Counted from the stretch's first letter, positions 24,447 to 32,348 are shown. The stretch is 37,726 nucleotides of DNA from JBAZYZ01 sp041659085 (GCA_041659085.1 JBAZYZ010000006.1:1-37726); one strand, 5' to 3'. A program made the numbers and translations. Notes: generated from the letters alone by a model not told the origin.

Positions 24447-25202
24447 ATGAGAAAGTTGTCACCCGCGGAACGCCTCATCGTTGCCGCTGATTTCAAACCG
24501 GAGTGGAACAACCCGGACCGTTCGGAGGGGCGGCTCTGGGTCAGAAGGAAGGTGTGCGAACTTGCCGACCGCCTCAGGGGGACAGGAGTTTACCTCAAAG
24601 TAAACTCGGCTCTGCGGGCGGTCGGCTACGGCCTCATCGAGGACATCCACAGCTATGGACTGAAGGTCTTCGCCGACCTGAAGCTGTTCGACATCGGCGA
24701 GACGCTGGAGACGGACGGGATGCTTCTGCGCGAGGCGAAACCGGATATCGTCACCGTAGCTTGCACTACCGGGGTCGAAGCTATGACGAGGCTCAAAATG
24801 GCCTTGCCCGAAACGGAAGTTTTGGGTGTCACAGTGCTCACGACGTTCAAGGATAGCGACAGCGACTCTATGTTTTGCTGCTCGACAATTGATGCAGTGA
24901 AAAGGCTCGCTTCTTTTGCCAAAGACGCGCACTTGAACGGCTTGGTGTCTTCTCCTGCTGAAGCGGAAGTGCTTCGTTCGGAGTTCGGCATTCTTTTCAG
25001 CCTGAATACCCCGGGGGTACGTTTGGAAGGGAAGGACGTGAAGGGCGACGATCAGAACAAGGCTCGGGTAATGACTCCGACCTTGGCAATCAGGGCCGGG
25101 GCGGACCGCATCGTAATGGGGCGGCCCATAACTCAGGCAGCCGATCCAGCCGCGGTGGTCAGGCAGGTCATCAGGGAAATAGAGGCAGCTCTCGCCGGAT
25201 AA
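24447..25202 (+). CDS. pyrF: Orotidine 5'-phosphate decarboxylase
   Basis: A 251-residue TIM barrel that decarboxylates OMP to UMP. The catalytic D-x-K-x2-D motif is FADLKLFDIGET near 71-82, and the phosphate-binding end is GADRIVMGRPIT near 215-226. An AAAGGAG site lies eight bases before the ATG. It carries an insertion-like EWNNPDRSEGRLWV near the start compared with the shortest family members. Confidence 0.93.
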   Translation: MRKLSPAERLIVAADFKPEWNNPDRSEGRLWVRRKVCELADRLRGTGVYLKVNSALRAVGYGLIEDIHSYGLKVFADLKLFDIGETLETDGMLLREAKPDIVTVACTTGVEAMTRLKMALPETEVLGVTVLTTFKDSDSDSMFCCSTIDAVKRLASFAKDAHLNGLVSSPAEAEVLRSEFGILFSLNTPGVRLEGKDVKGDDQNKARVMTPTLAIRAGADRIVMGRPITQAADPAAVVRQVIREIEAALAG

Positions 25203-25300
25203 TTATCAGCGAGTAAAATGAACGGACAGCTTGCGCCATATCGTGTAGGCTGTTTTTTAATGGCTGTAGTGTAAAAATAGAGTAATATGTAGAGAAGAAT

Positions 25301-27670
25301 ATGAATAAAGACTCAAAAAAGAAACGTCTTATACTCCTTGATACTCACGCGATTATTCACCGCGCCTATCATGCGTTGCCCGATTTTGCCACATCCAAAG
25401 GCGAGCCGACCGGCGCGCTTTACGGTCTTACGACAATGCTCATTAAGATAATCAAAGACCTGAAGCCCGACTATATCATCGCCTGCTACGATTTGCCTGA
25501 ACCAACTTTTCGCCACGAGGCATATGAAAATTACAAACTGGGCAGAGCCAAGGCGGAAGATGATTTGGTTCATCAGCTCAATCGTTCTCGCGATATTCTT
25601 ACTGCCTTCAGCATACCTATGTATGACAAGCCCGGGTTTGAGGCCGACGACATGCTCGGCACTATTGTTCATGAGATGAAGAAGAATAAGGAAGTGGATA
25701 TAGTCATAGCTTCGGGCGACATGGACACGTTGCAACTCGTGGATGATAAGCGCGTGCAGGTTTACACGCTTAAAAAGGGAATTAACGACACGATTCTTTA
25801 TGATGAGAAAGCTGTGGAAGAACGTTTTGGTTTTAAGCCGAAACTTCTGCCGGATTACAAAGGGCTCCGCGGCGATCCGTCGGACAATATCATAGGCATT
25901 GACGGCATCGGAGAAAAAACGGCGACAATCCTCATACAAAAGTTTGGTTCCATTGAAGACATGTATAAAAAGCTTCGCAAAAACCGTAAGCTGTTTTTGG
26001 AAGCCGGACTGACTGAACGCGTAGTTAAATTGCTTGAAGAAGGGGAAGAGGAAGCGCTGTTTTCCAAAACGCTTGCCCAAATCAGATTGGATGCGCCCAT
26101 TGATTTCAAGTTGCCGGAAAAAACCTGGCGCGAAAGTGTGGACCAGGCGATGGTGGAGAGAGCTATCTCCGAGTTGGAATTCAGGAGCTTGTATGAACGT
26201 TTCAGAACTACGCTTTTCTCCGAGCTTGAAAAGACAGAAGAGGACAAAGCTAAGGACGAGGAGATTTCGGAAGATGAAATAGAGAAGGTGGCGATAGCGC
26301 TTTGGCTCTGCAACTCCGAAACTACGAACCCTGACAAAGAAGACATCTTTGCCCGCACTAATGCTAAAAATTTTGACGAGGCGCGTAAGAACATCATGAA
26401 AGAACTTGGGCAGAAAAAACTGGACGAAGTTTATGAAGGTGTGGAACTGCCGCTCGTGCCGATTGTGAAAAAAATGGAAGAACGCGGAGTATTGATAGAC
26501 GTGCCGTATTTGAAAAAACTTTCGGTTGATTACCACAAGGAACTTTCAAAGATTGAAGAGAGAATATGGGCGCATGCCGGCGGGGAATTCAATATAAACT
26601 CGCCCAAGCAGTTGGGCGAGGTGCTTTTCGACAAACTTCATCTCACCGTGAAGGGTTTGAAGAAAACCGAAGGCGGAGCCCGCTCCACCCGCGCCTCAGA
26701 ACTGGACAAGCTGAAAACCGCGCACCCCATAGTTGAAGAAATTTTGGCTCACAGGGAGATTCAGAAGCTTCTTTCAACATATATAGACACCATTCCTCCT
26801 CTTTTGGATAAGAACAATCGTCTGCACGCCCAATTTATTCAGACGGGCACCACCACGGGGCGGTTTTCTTCCGCCAATCCTAATGTTCAGAATATCCCAA
26901 TAAGAAGCGAACTTGGGAAAAATATTCGCCGGGCTTTTATCGCCGCGTCAGGGCACAAACTTCTTGCTTTGGATTATTCGCAGATAGAACTCCGTGTGAC
27001 CGCCATACTTTCCGATGACAAGGACTTGATAAATATTTTTAAAGACGGCAAAGACGTCCATGCTTCCGTCGCGGCAAAAGTTTTTGGCGTGTCCGAAGAC
27101 AAAGTAACGAGTGAAATGCGCCGCCGCGCCAAGGTCATAAACTTCGGCATCATTTACGGCATGGGTATTAACGCGCTTAAAGATTCCCTTGGCACAACCC
27201 GTGCTGAGGCGGAAGAATTTTATCAAAATTATTTTGACAAATTCCCGACTATTGCCGGATATCTGGAGAGTATAAAGAACTTTGCGGTAAAGAACGGTTA
27301 TACGGAAACGCTCTTCGGGAGGAGGCGTTATTTCCCGGCCATTAAATCCCCGATACAATTCATCCGGGCTTCTGCCGAGAGAATGGCGGTGAACGCCCCG
27401 ATTCAAGGTACTGCGGCGGACATAATAAAAATTGCCATCAGGCGAGCGGATGACGCAATTGAGAAGAATAAACTTTCCGACAAGGTATCTCTGCTTCTTC
27501 AAGTTCACGACGAATTGGTCTACGAGGTAAAAGAAGGGAGTGAAAGAGAGGCGTCAAAAATAATTCAAGAGGCGATGGAGTCCGTATTGGAAGACAAGGT
27601 AAAAAATCCTAAAGCCGTGCCGATTACCGTTTCCGTATCCATAGGGAATAATTGGGGAGAGCTCAAATAA
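25301..27670 (+). CDS. polA: DNA polymerase I without a working proofreading domain
   Basis: A 789-residue polymerase against about 930 in E. coli. The 5'-3' exonuclease/flap domain fills about 1-295 (LLDTHAIIHRAYHAL, ASGDMDTLQLVD, GLRGDPSDNIIGIDGIGEKTA). The polymerase starts near 385 and has motif A LALDYSQIELR, motif B RRRAKVINFGIIYGMG and motif C LLQVHDELVYEV. Only about 85 residues lie between, acidic and without the DxE and other acid motifs of the 3'-5' exonuclease, so proofreading is lost. It fills gaps and removes primers. Confidence 0.96.
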   Translation: MNKDSKKKRLILLDTHAIIHRAYHALPDFATSKGEPTGALYGLTTMLIKIIKDLKPDYIIACYDLPEPTFRHEAYENYKLGRAKAEDDLVHQLNRSRDILTAFSIPMYDKPGFEADDMLGTIVHEMKKNKEVDIVIASGDMDTLQLVDDKRVQVYTLKKGINDTILYDEKAVEERFGFKPKLLPDYKGLRGDPSDNIIGIDGIGEKTATILIQKFGSIEDMYKKLRKNRKLFLEAGLTERVVKLLEEGEEEALFSKTLAQIRLDAPIDFKLPEKTWRESVDQAMVERAISELEFRSLYERFRTTLFSELEKTEEDKAKDEEISEDEIEKVAIALWLCNSETTNPDKEDIFARTNAKNFDEARKNIMKELGQKKLDEVYEGVELPLVPIVKKMEERGVLIDVPYLKKLSVDYHKELSKIEERIWAHAGGEFNINSPKQLGEVLFDKLHLTVKGLKKTEGGARSTRASELDKLKTAHPIVEEILAHREIQKLLSTYIDTIPPLLDKNNRLHAQFIQTGTTTGRFSSANPNVQNIPIRSELGKNIRRAFIAASGHKLLALDYSQIELRVTAILSDDKDLINIFKDGKDVHASVAAKVFGVSEDKVTSEMRRRAKVINFGIIYGMGINALKDSLGTTRAEAEEFYQNYFDKFPTIAGYLESIKNFAVKNGYTETLFGRRRYFPAIKSPIQFIRASAERMAVNAPIQGTAADIIKIAIRRADDAIEKNKLSDKVSLLLQVHDELVYEVKEGSEREASKIIQEAMESVLEDKVKNPKAVPITVSVSIGNNWGELK

Positions 27671-27672
27671 AA

Positions 27673-27696
27673 AACCCCGAGCAAGGGCTGGGGGTT
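27673..27696 (-). terminator. Terminator of the small unknown gene on the minus strand
   Basis: AACCCC (27673-27678) with GGGGTT (27691-27696) and the inner AGC/GCT make an interrupted stem. On the minus strand it runs into TTTTTT, so it mainly serves the gene at 27,710-27,991; polA may also stop here. Confidence 0.75.
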
Positions 27697-27709
27697 GTGA
27701 GGGGGATGG

Positions 27710-27991
27710 CTACTGCTTAACTTGTGCGGCGGTAGTGTCAAACAGATTGCAGATCTGGTTGACCTGGCAGTATTTGTAGCCATCGTAGGTGTAGATGGCC
27801 GTCCGGAATTTTTGGTAGAGCTCCGGGGGGAACTTGTACGGCTGGGGTGTGCCACGGGTCTTTTCTTTGTTGATGGCCTCCATTACTGAATGCAGGAAAT
27901 CATTCCAGAAATAGCGCTCTTCGAAACTCATGCAGTCCAGGGTTGTTTTGTTCAGGGGTATGTGCCCCGACGGGCTCAACCGGTCGTTCAT
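27710..27991 (-). CDS. Small protein, unknown function
   Basis: A 93-residue soluble protein that I do not recognise. It is rich in aromatic residues (FEERYFWNDFLH, IYTYDGYKYC) and has three cysteines. A strong AAAGGAG site stands seven bases before the ATG, with its own promoter upstream and terminator downstream, which supports a real gene. It lies directly downstream of the HxlR gene on the same strand. Confidence 0.7.
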   Translation of the reverse strand: MNDRLSPSGHIPLNKTTLDCMSFEERYFWNDFLHSVMEAINKEKTRGTPQPYKFPPELYQKFRTAIYTYDGYKYCQVNQICNLFDTTAAQVKQ

Positions 27992-28037
27992 GTCCTACTC
28001 CTTTCTTTTGTTTACGAGGTGACGCTTACTGGTTAAA

Positions 28038-28066
28038 AAACTATAACGTATTTAACGTTTTGTCAA
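28038..28066 (-). promoter_or_regulatory. Promoter of the small unknown gene, with inverted repeat
   Basis: TTGACA (28066-28061 minus) is followed at 17 bases by TAGTTT or at 15 bases by TATAGT. AACGT-ATTTA-ACGTT (28045-28059) lies in the spacer as an inverted repeat and may be an operator. The -35 starts one base past the hxlR stop. Confidence 0.5.
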
Positions 28067-28348
28067 CTAAAGATACTTTTCACCATAGCGGCGCATAGCT
28101 TGCTCCACCAGACGAAGACCCTTCCCTTTTTTGGTTGAGGAGTATGCGCCGTCTTTTGTTTTTTTGACTATTTTCTCCAGCTCCAGTTTTTTTAGCTTGA
28201 GGGCAAGCGTTCTGGTGGAAATCCCTTGAAGTGAACGCTCAAACTCGCAAAACCTTTTGTTACCCGCAAGCAGGTCGCGCACGATAAGCATTGTCCAGGA
28301 ATCAGACATAAGCTTGGCCGTCTTTTGTATCGGGCATATCTTTTTCAT
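28067..28348 (-). CDS. HxlR-family winged-helix regulator
   Basis: A 93-residue regulator with the HxlR pattern: CPIQKTAKLMSDSWTMLIVRDLL at the start, RFCEFERSLQGISTRTLALKLKKLE as the recognition helix region, and a wing ending in YSSTKKGKGL. The N-terminal cysteine (C5) that senses electrophiles or oxidants in YodB/HypR-type members is kept. It is divergent from a nitroreductase gene, the usual target of such regulators. Confidence 0.9.
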   Translation of the reverse strand: MKKICPIQKTAKLMSDSWTMLIVRDLLAGNKRFCEFERSLQGISTRTLALKLKKLELEKIVKKTKDGAYSSTKKGKGLRLVEQAMRRYGEKYL

Positions 28349-28354
28349 GGCGCC

Positions 28355-28365
28355 ATTATACCACA
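28355..28365 (-). promoter_or_regulatory. hxlR promoter (TGTGG-TATAAT), predicted leaderless
   Basis: On the minus strand TGTGG is followed by a perfect TATAAT (28360-28355), then exactly six bases and the ATG at 28348. The start codon would be the first transcribed codon. Confidence 0.65.
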
Positions 28366-28381
28366 GTTTGTCAGCTCACAC

Positions 28382-28412
28382 TACTTTACAAAGTAAAGTA
28401 TATGAGTATAAT
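28382..28412 (+). promoter_or_regulatory. Nitroreductase promoter with a perfect HxlR-type operator
   Basis: TACTTTAC (28382-28389), AAA, GTAAAGTA (28393-28400) is a perfect inverted repeat with the TACT...AGTA ends known from YodB-type sites. It covers the -35 TTTACA (28385-28390) and the spacer of the promoter whose -10 is TATAAT (28407-28412). Repressor binding would block the nitroreductase and sit just behind the hxlR promoter. Confidence 0.7.
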
Positions 28413-28446
28413 TGAGCGTCTATCAGCATTAAAAACAAAGAATCTT

Positions 28447-29082
28447 ATGAAAAATATCATAGAAGCGCTCAATTGGAGATATGCCGCGCAAGTGTTTGAT
28501 AAAAATAAAAAGCTTACTGACGGACAGTTGGATCTTCTGCTTGATGCCGCCAGGCTTTCCCCGTCATCTTTCGGTTTACAGGCTTGGAAATTTATTCTGG
28601 TGAATAATCCTGAGACGCGCGCCAAACTCCGCGAAGCCGGATACAATCAGGCTAAAATAACCGACGCTTCGCACCTTATCGTCATTGCTGTGCCGAAAGT
28701 GATAAACAGCGATTCCGTCAAAGAATATATGGAGTCAATCTCCAAGACGCGCGGTGTGGACATGGAAAGCCTGCAGGGGTTTAGCGATATGTTAAACGGC
28801 GCTATAAATATGAGAACTCCCGAGCAAAGAGTGGAGTGGGCAACCAGGCAGGCTTATATAGCACTTGGGGTCTTACTTACCACAGCGGCCGTTGAGGGGA
28901 TTGATGCGGGGCCTATGGAGGGATTTGACCCGAAAAAGTTTGACGAAATTTTGGGGCTTGAAGCATTGGGGCTTGAGTCAAAGGCTGCCGTGGCGCTCGG
29001 TTTCCGTTCGGAAGATGACGTGATGGCCAAAGCCGCCAAGGTCCGTTTTTCCAAAGACAGGGTAGTAGTGGAAGTAAATTAA
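28447..29082 (+). CDS. NAD(P)H-dependent nitroreductase (NfsB-like)
   Basis: A 211-residue FMN oxidoreductase. WRYAAQVFDKNKKL and LSPSSFGLQAWKFILV near the start are the flavin-binding signatures, and AYIALGVLLTTAAVEGIDAGPMEGFDPKK is the typical middle part. It reduces nitro compounds or quinones. ATG 28447 is chosen because the earlier in-frame ATG at 28402 lies ahead of the -10 element. It is probably induced through the divergent HxlR protein. Confidence 0.92.
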   Translation: MKNIIEALNWRYAAQVFDKNKKLTDGQLDLLLDAARLSPSSFGLQAWKFILVNNPETRAKLREAGYNQAKITDASHLIVIAVPKVINSDSVKEYMESISKTRGVDMESLQGFSDMLNGAINMRTPEQRVEWATRQAYIALGVLLTTAAVEGIDAGPMEGFDPKKFDEILGLEALGLESKAAVALGFRSEDDVMAKAAKVRFSKDRVVVEVN

Positions 29083-29114
29083 TTTTTGGCACAAATAATA
29101 TTCCGATAAAAAAA

Positions 29115-29136
29115 CCCCGCCTAAGGCGGGGCTTTT
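29115..29136. terminator. Terminator between nitroreductase and ClpP-like gene
   Basis: CCCCGCC (29115-29121), TAA, GGCGGGG (29125-29131), with seven A before and CTTTT after, so it can act on both converging transcripts. Confidence 0.85.
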
Positions 29137-29147
29137 GATGCAAGGGG

Positions 29148-29732
29148 CTACAGTAGCCGGGGATCTACATAGCTCATCAGTTCATCATAGGACACTACCC
29201 GGTGGACTATGCCGTATTGAACTGCTTCCCGGGCGGACAACGTTACTTCTCCCCGCATGAGGTTGGCGAATGTCCCGGCACTGAGCCCTGTTTGCTGCCG
29301 GATAAACCGGAGCATCCAAGCTTGCGCCGCCGCCATTCCCTGGTGCCACATCTCGATTTCTTCGCGGCATGCTCGTCCGAGATTTTCTTTCATCTCGCGT
29401 TCCATATCGAGGAATCGCTCCAGGTCGCAGATGGTCACTTCGCCGCCAGCGCCCAAAATCGTTCGGACTTCGTGGAAGAAAAAAGTGGCATTCGGGGTGG
29501 CGAGACGTTCTCTGCCCAGAAGCTGCAACACGATGGCGGCCGAGGCGACACGATTACCGACGGATACGAATCCCGTCCGCATAAGCGCCGGGGCAAGCTT
29601 TGAGAAGAACTCGAATTCCCCGCCCGGGGAGTTAACGACGACCAGGCTTCTGCCACAGTCGCGCCGGAGGACGTTTAGCAGGTTCTCAATCCTGCTCCCG
29701 GAGATTATCCCGTTGAAGGGTATGACATTCAT
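29148..29732 (-). CDS. ClpP-like serine protease, atypical
   Basis: A 194-residue ClpP/crotonase-fold protein. VVVNSPGGEF is the oxyanion strand motif, the serine lies in RVASAAIVLQLLG, and the histidine in ATFFFHEV, at the usual spacing. LSAREAVQYGIVHRV matches the ClpP C-terminal motif, but the place of the third catalytic residue reads RGEVTLSA, with Glu where ClpP has Asp. There is no propeptide and no neighbouring ClpX or ClpA gene. It has a strong AAAGGAG site and its own promoter. It may be a divergent ClpP, an SppA-like peptidase or a pseudo-subunit. Confidence 0.75.
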   Translation of the reverse strand: MNVIPFNGIISGSRIENLLNVLRRDCGRSLVVVNSPGGEFEFFSKLAPALMRTGFVSVGNRVASAAIVLQLLGRERLATPNATFFFHEVRTILGAGGEVTICDLERFLDMEREMKENLGRACREEIEMWHQGMAAAQAWMLRFIRQQTGLSAGTFANLMRGEVTLSAREAVQYGIVHRVVSYDELMSYVDPRLL

Positions 29733-29786
29733 GTTTGTGCTCCTTTGCTGTTGGCGTTCGTTGGGAGAGTTTCAAAGACTGTGCGA

Positions 29787-29814
29787 ACTCTACAACTTAT
29801 ACCAAATAAGTCAA
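29787..29814 (-). promoter_or_regulatory. Promoter of the ClpP-like gene
   Basis: TTGACT (29814-29809 minus), 16 bases, TAGAGT (29792-29787). CTTAT-ACCAA-ATAAG (29796-29810) is an inverted repeat inside the spacer and may be an operator. Confidence 0.45.
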
Positions 29815-29843
29815 GAGGGCATGTTTTTGTCGGATAAGTAAAA

Positions 29844-29865
29844 AAGCCCCTGATGTCAGGGGCTT
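29844..29865 (-). terminator. Terminator overlapping the end of the YkgJ-type gene
   Basis: AAGCCCCTGA (29844-29853), TG, TCAGGGGCTT (29856-29865); on the minus strand T-run follows. The right arm contains the last codons and the stop (29858-29856) of the coding region, so translation to the end should disturb the hairpin. Confidence 0.85.
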
Positions 29866-30332
29866 AGCTCCGCGATTTCGAAACCTCCTTTCTTTAGCGC
29901 CGTGATGATATCTTCGTCAAGGACGCCGCCTTTCGGCACGAACATTTTTCTTCGCCCATGAATCGGAAGGTGCGACACCCATACGCCTTTTTCTAGGATA
30001 TGCCGGGTGGTTCCGGTCACGTAATCGCTTTTGAGCCGTCCCTCACCGACTTCCCATATTTGGAGGGTCCCCCCGGGCAGTCCCTCGGGAAGTTTGAAAT
30101 AGTCCAGAATGACCATCGTCTTGTCCGGACGATGCTCTTCCCTCATATTTCCTTTTATCCATTCGCACCGGAACTCGCCGCAAGAGGTCGGTTTTGTCGT
30201 GTAGATTTTACACCCCTTGCCGATATCGCAATGGGCGCACCATTCACCCGCGGGCTTGCCTAACTCGGTTACTTCCAGTGATTTACAGCATGCGGTACAG
30301 GAACCGCATACCCTTTGTTTTAGCTCTGGCAT
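29856..30332 (-). CDS. YkgJ-type cysteine-cluster protein
   Basis: A 158-residue protein of the CxxCxxCC family (zinc/iron-chelating domain, UPF0153). The motif is CGSCTACC near 9-16, followed by CAHCDIGKGC and SCGEFRCEW, eight or more cysteines in the first 60 residues, which in the family bind a metal or an Fe-S cluster. The C-terminal half has no cysteines and looks like a small alpha/beta domain. Role unknown; a modification or redox enzyme is possible. Confidence 0.8.
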   Translation of the reverse strand: MPELKQRVCGSCTACCKSLEVTELGKPAGEWCAHCDIGKGCKIYTTKPTSCGEFRCEWIKGNMREEHRPDKTMVILDYFKLPEGLPGGTLQIWEVGEGRLKSDYVTGTTRHILEKGVWVSHLPIHGRRKMFVPKGGVLDEDIITALKKGGFEIAELSP

Positions 30333-30405
30333 AGCGGACCCCCATAGGTTGGTTAAACGGAGCTAACTAAATACAACCTGCCTTGTTCCGGGAATTGAGT
30401 CAAGC

Positions 30406-30461
30406 TTGACTTCAATTGTCCGGCGAGTAGTATTGACGCAGGTTTGCAGACAACTTAGACA
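30406..30461 (+). promoter_or_regulatory. Two overlapping promoters before the DUF5680-like gene
   Basis: TTGACT (30406-30411), 16 bases, TAGTAT (30428-30433), and TTGACG (30433-30438), 17 bases, TAGACA (30456-30461). The -10 of the first overlaps the -35 of the second. The ATG at 30476 follows an AAGGGG site. Confidence 0.5.
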
Positions 30462-30475
30462 AGAAGGGGTACAAG

Positions 30476-30997
30476 ATGAACATTGAGTTGCTGAAAGACG
30501 AGGTGAGACTTCCGTTTTTCGCGTCAGGGATACAGGCCGCTTTTTTCGCGGCTATGATGAACGGTTACGCGGGCGAAGACAAGCCAAAGAAAGGAACCAT
30601 CGTTGAGCTGCCGGGGTCAAAGACCATAATATTTACTCACGGCCGGTTTGAGATCAAGGATGTCTACCTGACCAACAAGCTGGGGTGTCAAAGCGGCGGA
30701 ATGACCGGGGTTTTCTGCGACGGTGTCCCGGTCTGGATGATGCTCTACGGCGGCGAGTATCCGGACGAGGCCGTTCCGTGTCTCAAGGCGGCGCTCCGGT
30801 CAAGCTATGCGGCTGAGCGTTTTGACGGCGGCCGGGGTCCGATGTTTTTCCAGCACGAGGACGGTCGCCGTTACGTCAATGACGTAGACAAGGGCAGTTC
30901 CTTCGCCCATTTTTCCGGGAAAGAAAGAGTGTTTTCCCCGGATGGCAGGGAAATCGGGTCCCATCAGTACCATGGCTTCCTGATGACCGGCAGATAA
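30476..30997 (+). CDS. DUF5680-like protein
   Basis: A 173-residue soluble protein. The core, with VELPGSKTIIF, VYLTNKLGCQSGGMTGVF, GVPVWMMLYGGEY and a following helix, fits my knowledge of the DUF5680 family, which is often found near regulators but has no known function. The C-terminal 60 residues (MFFQHEDGRRYVND and so on) extend it. It is flanked by its own promoters and terminator, like its neighbours on both sides. Confidence 0.6.
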   Translation: MNIELLKDEVRLPFFASGIQAAFFAAMMNGYAGEDKPKKGTIVELPGSKTIIFTHGRFEIKDVYLTNKLGCQSGGMTGVFCDGVPVWMMLYGGEYPDEAVPCLKAALRSSYAAERFDGGRGPMFFQHEDGRRYVNDVDKGSSFAHFSGKERVFSPDGREIGSHQYHGFLMTGR

Positions 30998-31001
30998 GTT
31001 C

Positions 31002-31033
31002 GCCCGCAAAAGCCCGGCTTTTGCGGGCTTTTT
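31002..31033 (+). terminator. Terminator after the DUF5680-like gene
   Basis: GCCCGCAAAAGC (31002-31013), CCG, GCTTTTGCGGGC (31017-31028), followed by five T. Confidence 0.92.
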
Positions 31034-31060
31034 GTTTGGGCTGGATACAAAAAACTCTAT

Positions 31061-31071
31061 TGTGCTAAAAT
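31061..31071 (+). promoter_or_regulatory. Promoter (TGTGC-TAAAAT), predicted leaderless
   Basis: TGTGC is followed by -10 TAAAAT (31066-31071), six bases and the ATG at 31078. It drives the methyltransferase and probably holA. Confidence 0.55.
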
Positions 31072-31077
31072 GTCTCT

Positions 31078-31575
31078 ATGGATCAAAATCAACCTTCAAA
31101 CCCGGGGAATAAGCCGCAGGGTGGGGAAGTGGACAGGTTGTCGGCCGGGGCGTTTATGGTGTATTTGGCCTTGTTTTTACTGGGTGTTTTGGCTGAATCC
31201 TTTTTCCCCTTAGGGTTGGGAATCGACACGCCGCTTCTCAATGGTATTGGTGTCTTGTTGGTTGTTGTCGGCCCCGTACTGATATTTTGGGCACAATCAA
31301 GTATAAGAAGTTTTCATGCCACAGTCTCCGAAGGGGCAGCGGTGAATTTTTCCATAGGACCCTACCGGTACATGCGGAACCCCACATATTTGGGCCTTAC
31401 CTTTTTGGTGGCTGGTTTCGGTTTTTTCGCCAACGCGGGGTGCGTAGTACTGTCATCTGTTCTTTCGTACATTATCGTCAGGTTTTCTTTTTTAAGGAAA
31501 GAGGAACAACTCCTTGCCGAAAAGTACGGCGGGGTTTATTTGAAGTATATGGAGAAGGTTGAGAGGTGGTTCTAG
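31078..31575 (+). CDS. ICMT/PEMT-like membrane methyltransferase
   Basis: A 165-residue integral membrane protein. Hydrophobic segments lie at about 23-42, 58-77, 100-118 and 120-137. The C-terminal signature GPYRYMRNPTYLG, then RKEEQLLAEKYGGVYLKYMEKVERWF, is that of isoprenylcysteine carboxyl methyltransferases and related phospholipid methyltransferases, including the E-E pair used with AdoMet. The bacterial substrate is unknown, most likely a lipid or a prenyl compound. holA follows 27 bases later. Confidence 0.85.
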   Translation: MDQNQPSNPGNKPQGGEVDRLSAGAFMVYLALFLLGVLAESFFPLGLGIDTPLLNGIGVLLVVVGPVLIFWAQSSIRSFHATVSEGAAVNFSIGPYRYMRNPTYLGLTFLVAGFGFFANAGCVVLSSVLSYIIVRFSFLRKEEQLLAEKYGGVYLKYMEKVERWF

Positions 31576-31602
31576 CCCCTGTTATTTTTTGTTTTTAACT
31601 CC

Positions 31603-32328
31603 ATGCTATATGTACTCTATGGTGACGATTTCTCAAAAAGGGCCAGGAAGCTGGACGAAATGGTTCAGTTTTTCCTGACCAAGAAACCCAACACATCGTT
31701 TGCGAAAATCAATACAGAGACTTTTCCAAATTACAGCTTGGACGAACTTGCCCTGGATAGAGGGTTGTTTGAAAATAAATGCGTTGTCGTGCTGGACGGG
31801 ATTTTTGAAAATAAAGAAACAAAAGAGATTATTTTAAAAAAATTAAGCGCGCTTGGGGAGTCGGATAATGTTTTCGTCATTAACGAACGGAGTCTGGGGA
31901 AGGGGGACATTGCCGCGCTCACAAAACACTCCGAGAAGACACAGGAATTTTTGCTTAAAGAAAAAGCGGCGCGCCCGGAGTTCAATATCTTTTCTTTGTC
32001 CGATGCCATTGGCGCGCGGGATAAGAAACGGGCCTGGACGCTATATTTGCGCGCGCTTGAGAATGGACTGGAACCCGAGGAGATACATGGCACCATCTTT
32101 TGGCAGGTAAAAAATATGGCTCTGGTAAAGGACGCCAAGCAGCCGACGGCGGAATCCACGGGGCTGAAACCTTTCGTCCTAAGCAAAGCCAAATCATCTT
32201 CAAACAATTATTCAAAAAAGGAGTTGCAAGATTTCTCTTCGCGCCTGGTTTCTCTCTACCACGATAGCCACAGAGGCATCGGAGATTTTTCCGCCGGATT
32301 GGAAAAACTTATCTTGGAAACGCTTTAG
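31603..32328 (+). CDS. holA: DNA polymerase III delta-like subunit
   Basis: A 241-residue clamp-loader subunit, shorter than the usual 330. MLYVLYGDDFSKRARKLDEM corresponds to the strand and helix at the start of HolA, VVVLDGIFENKE to the middle of domain 1, and the C-terminal helical domain ends ISLYHDSHRGIGDFSAGLEKLILETL-like, matching the D-xx-IKxG pattern loosely. It would open the DnaN ring encoded at 8.0 kb. Assignment rests on pattern and gene length, not on a catalytic motif. Confidence 0.75.
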   Translation: MLYVLYGDDFSKRARKLDEMVQFFLTKKPNTSFAKINTETFPNYSLDELALDRGLFENKCVVVLDGIFENKETKEIILKKLSALGESDNVFVINERSLGKGDIAALTKHSEKTQEFLLKEKAARPEFNIFSLSDAIGARDKKRAWTLYLRALENGLEPEEIHGTIFWQVKNMALVKDAKQPTAESTGLKPFVLSKAKSSSNNYSKKELQDFSSRLVSLYHDSHRGIGDFSAGLEKLILETL

Positions 32329-32348
32329 TATTTAAATGGACCAACAGA

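Noticed and set aside
24659..24991. Frames on both strands inside pyrF
   Set aside because: They are shadows of a full-length decarboxylase with intact catalytic motif.
25313..26536. A 407-residue open frame on the minus strand opposite polA
   Set aside because: It is the complement of the exonuclease and linker region of polA, whose motifs are intact; its translation is rich in Phe/His/Arg without domain features.
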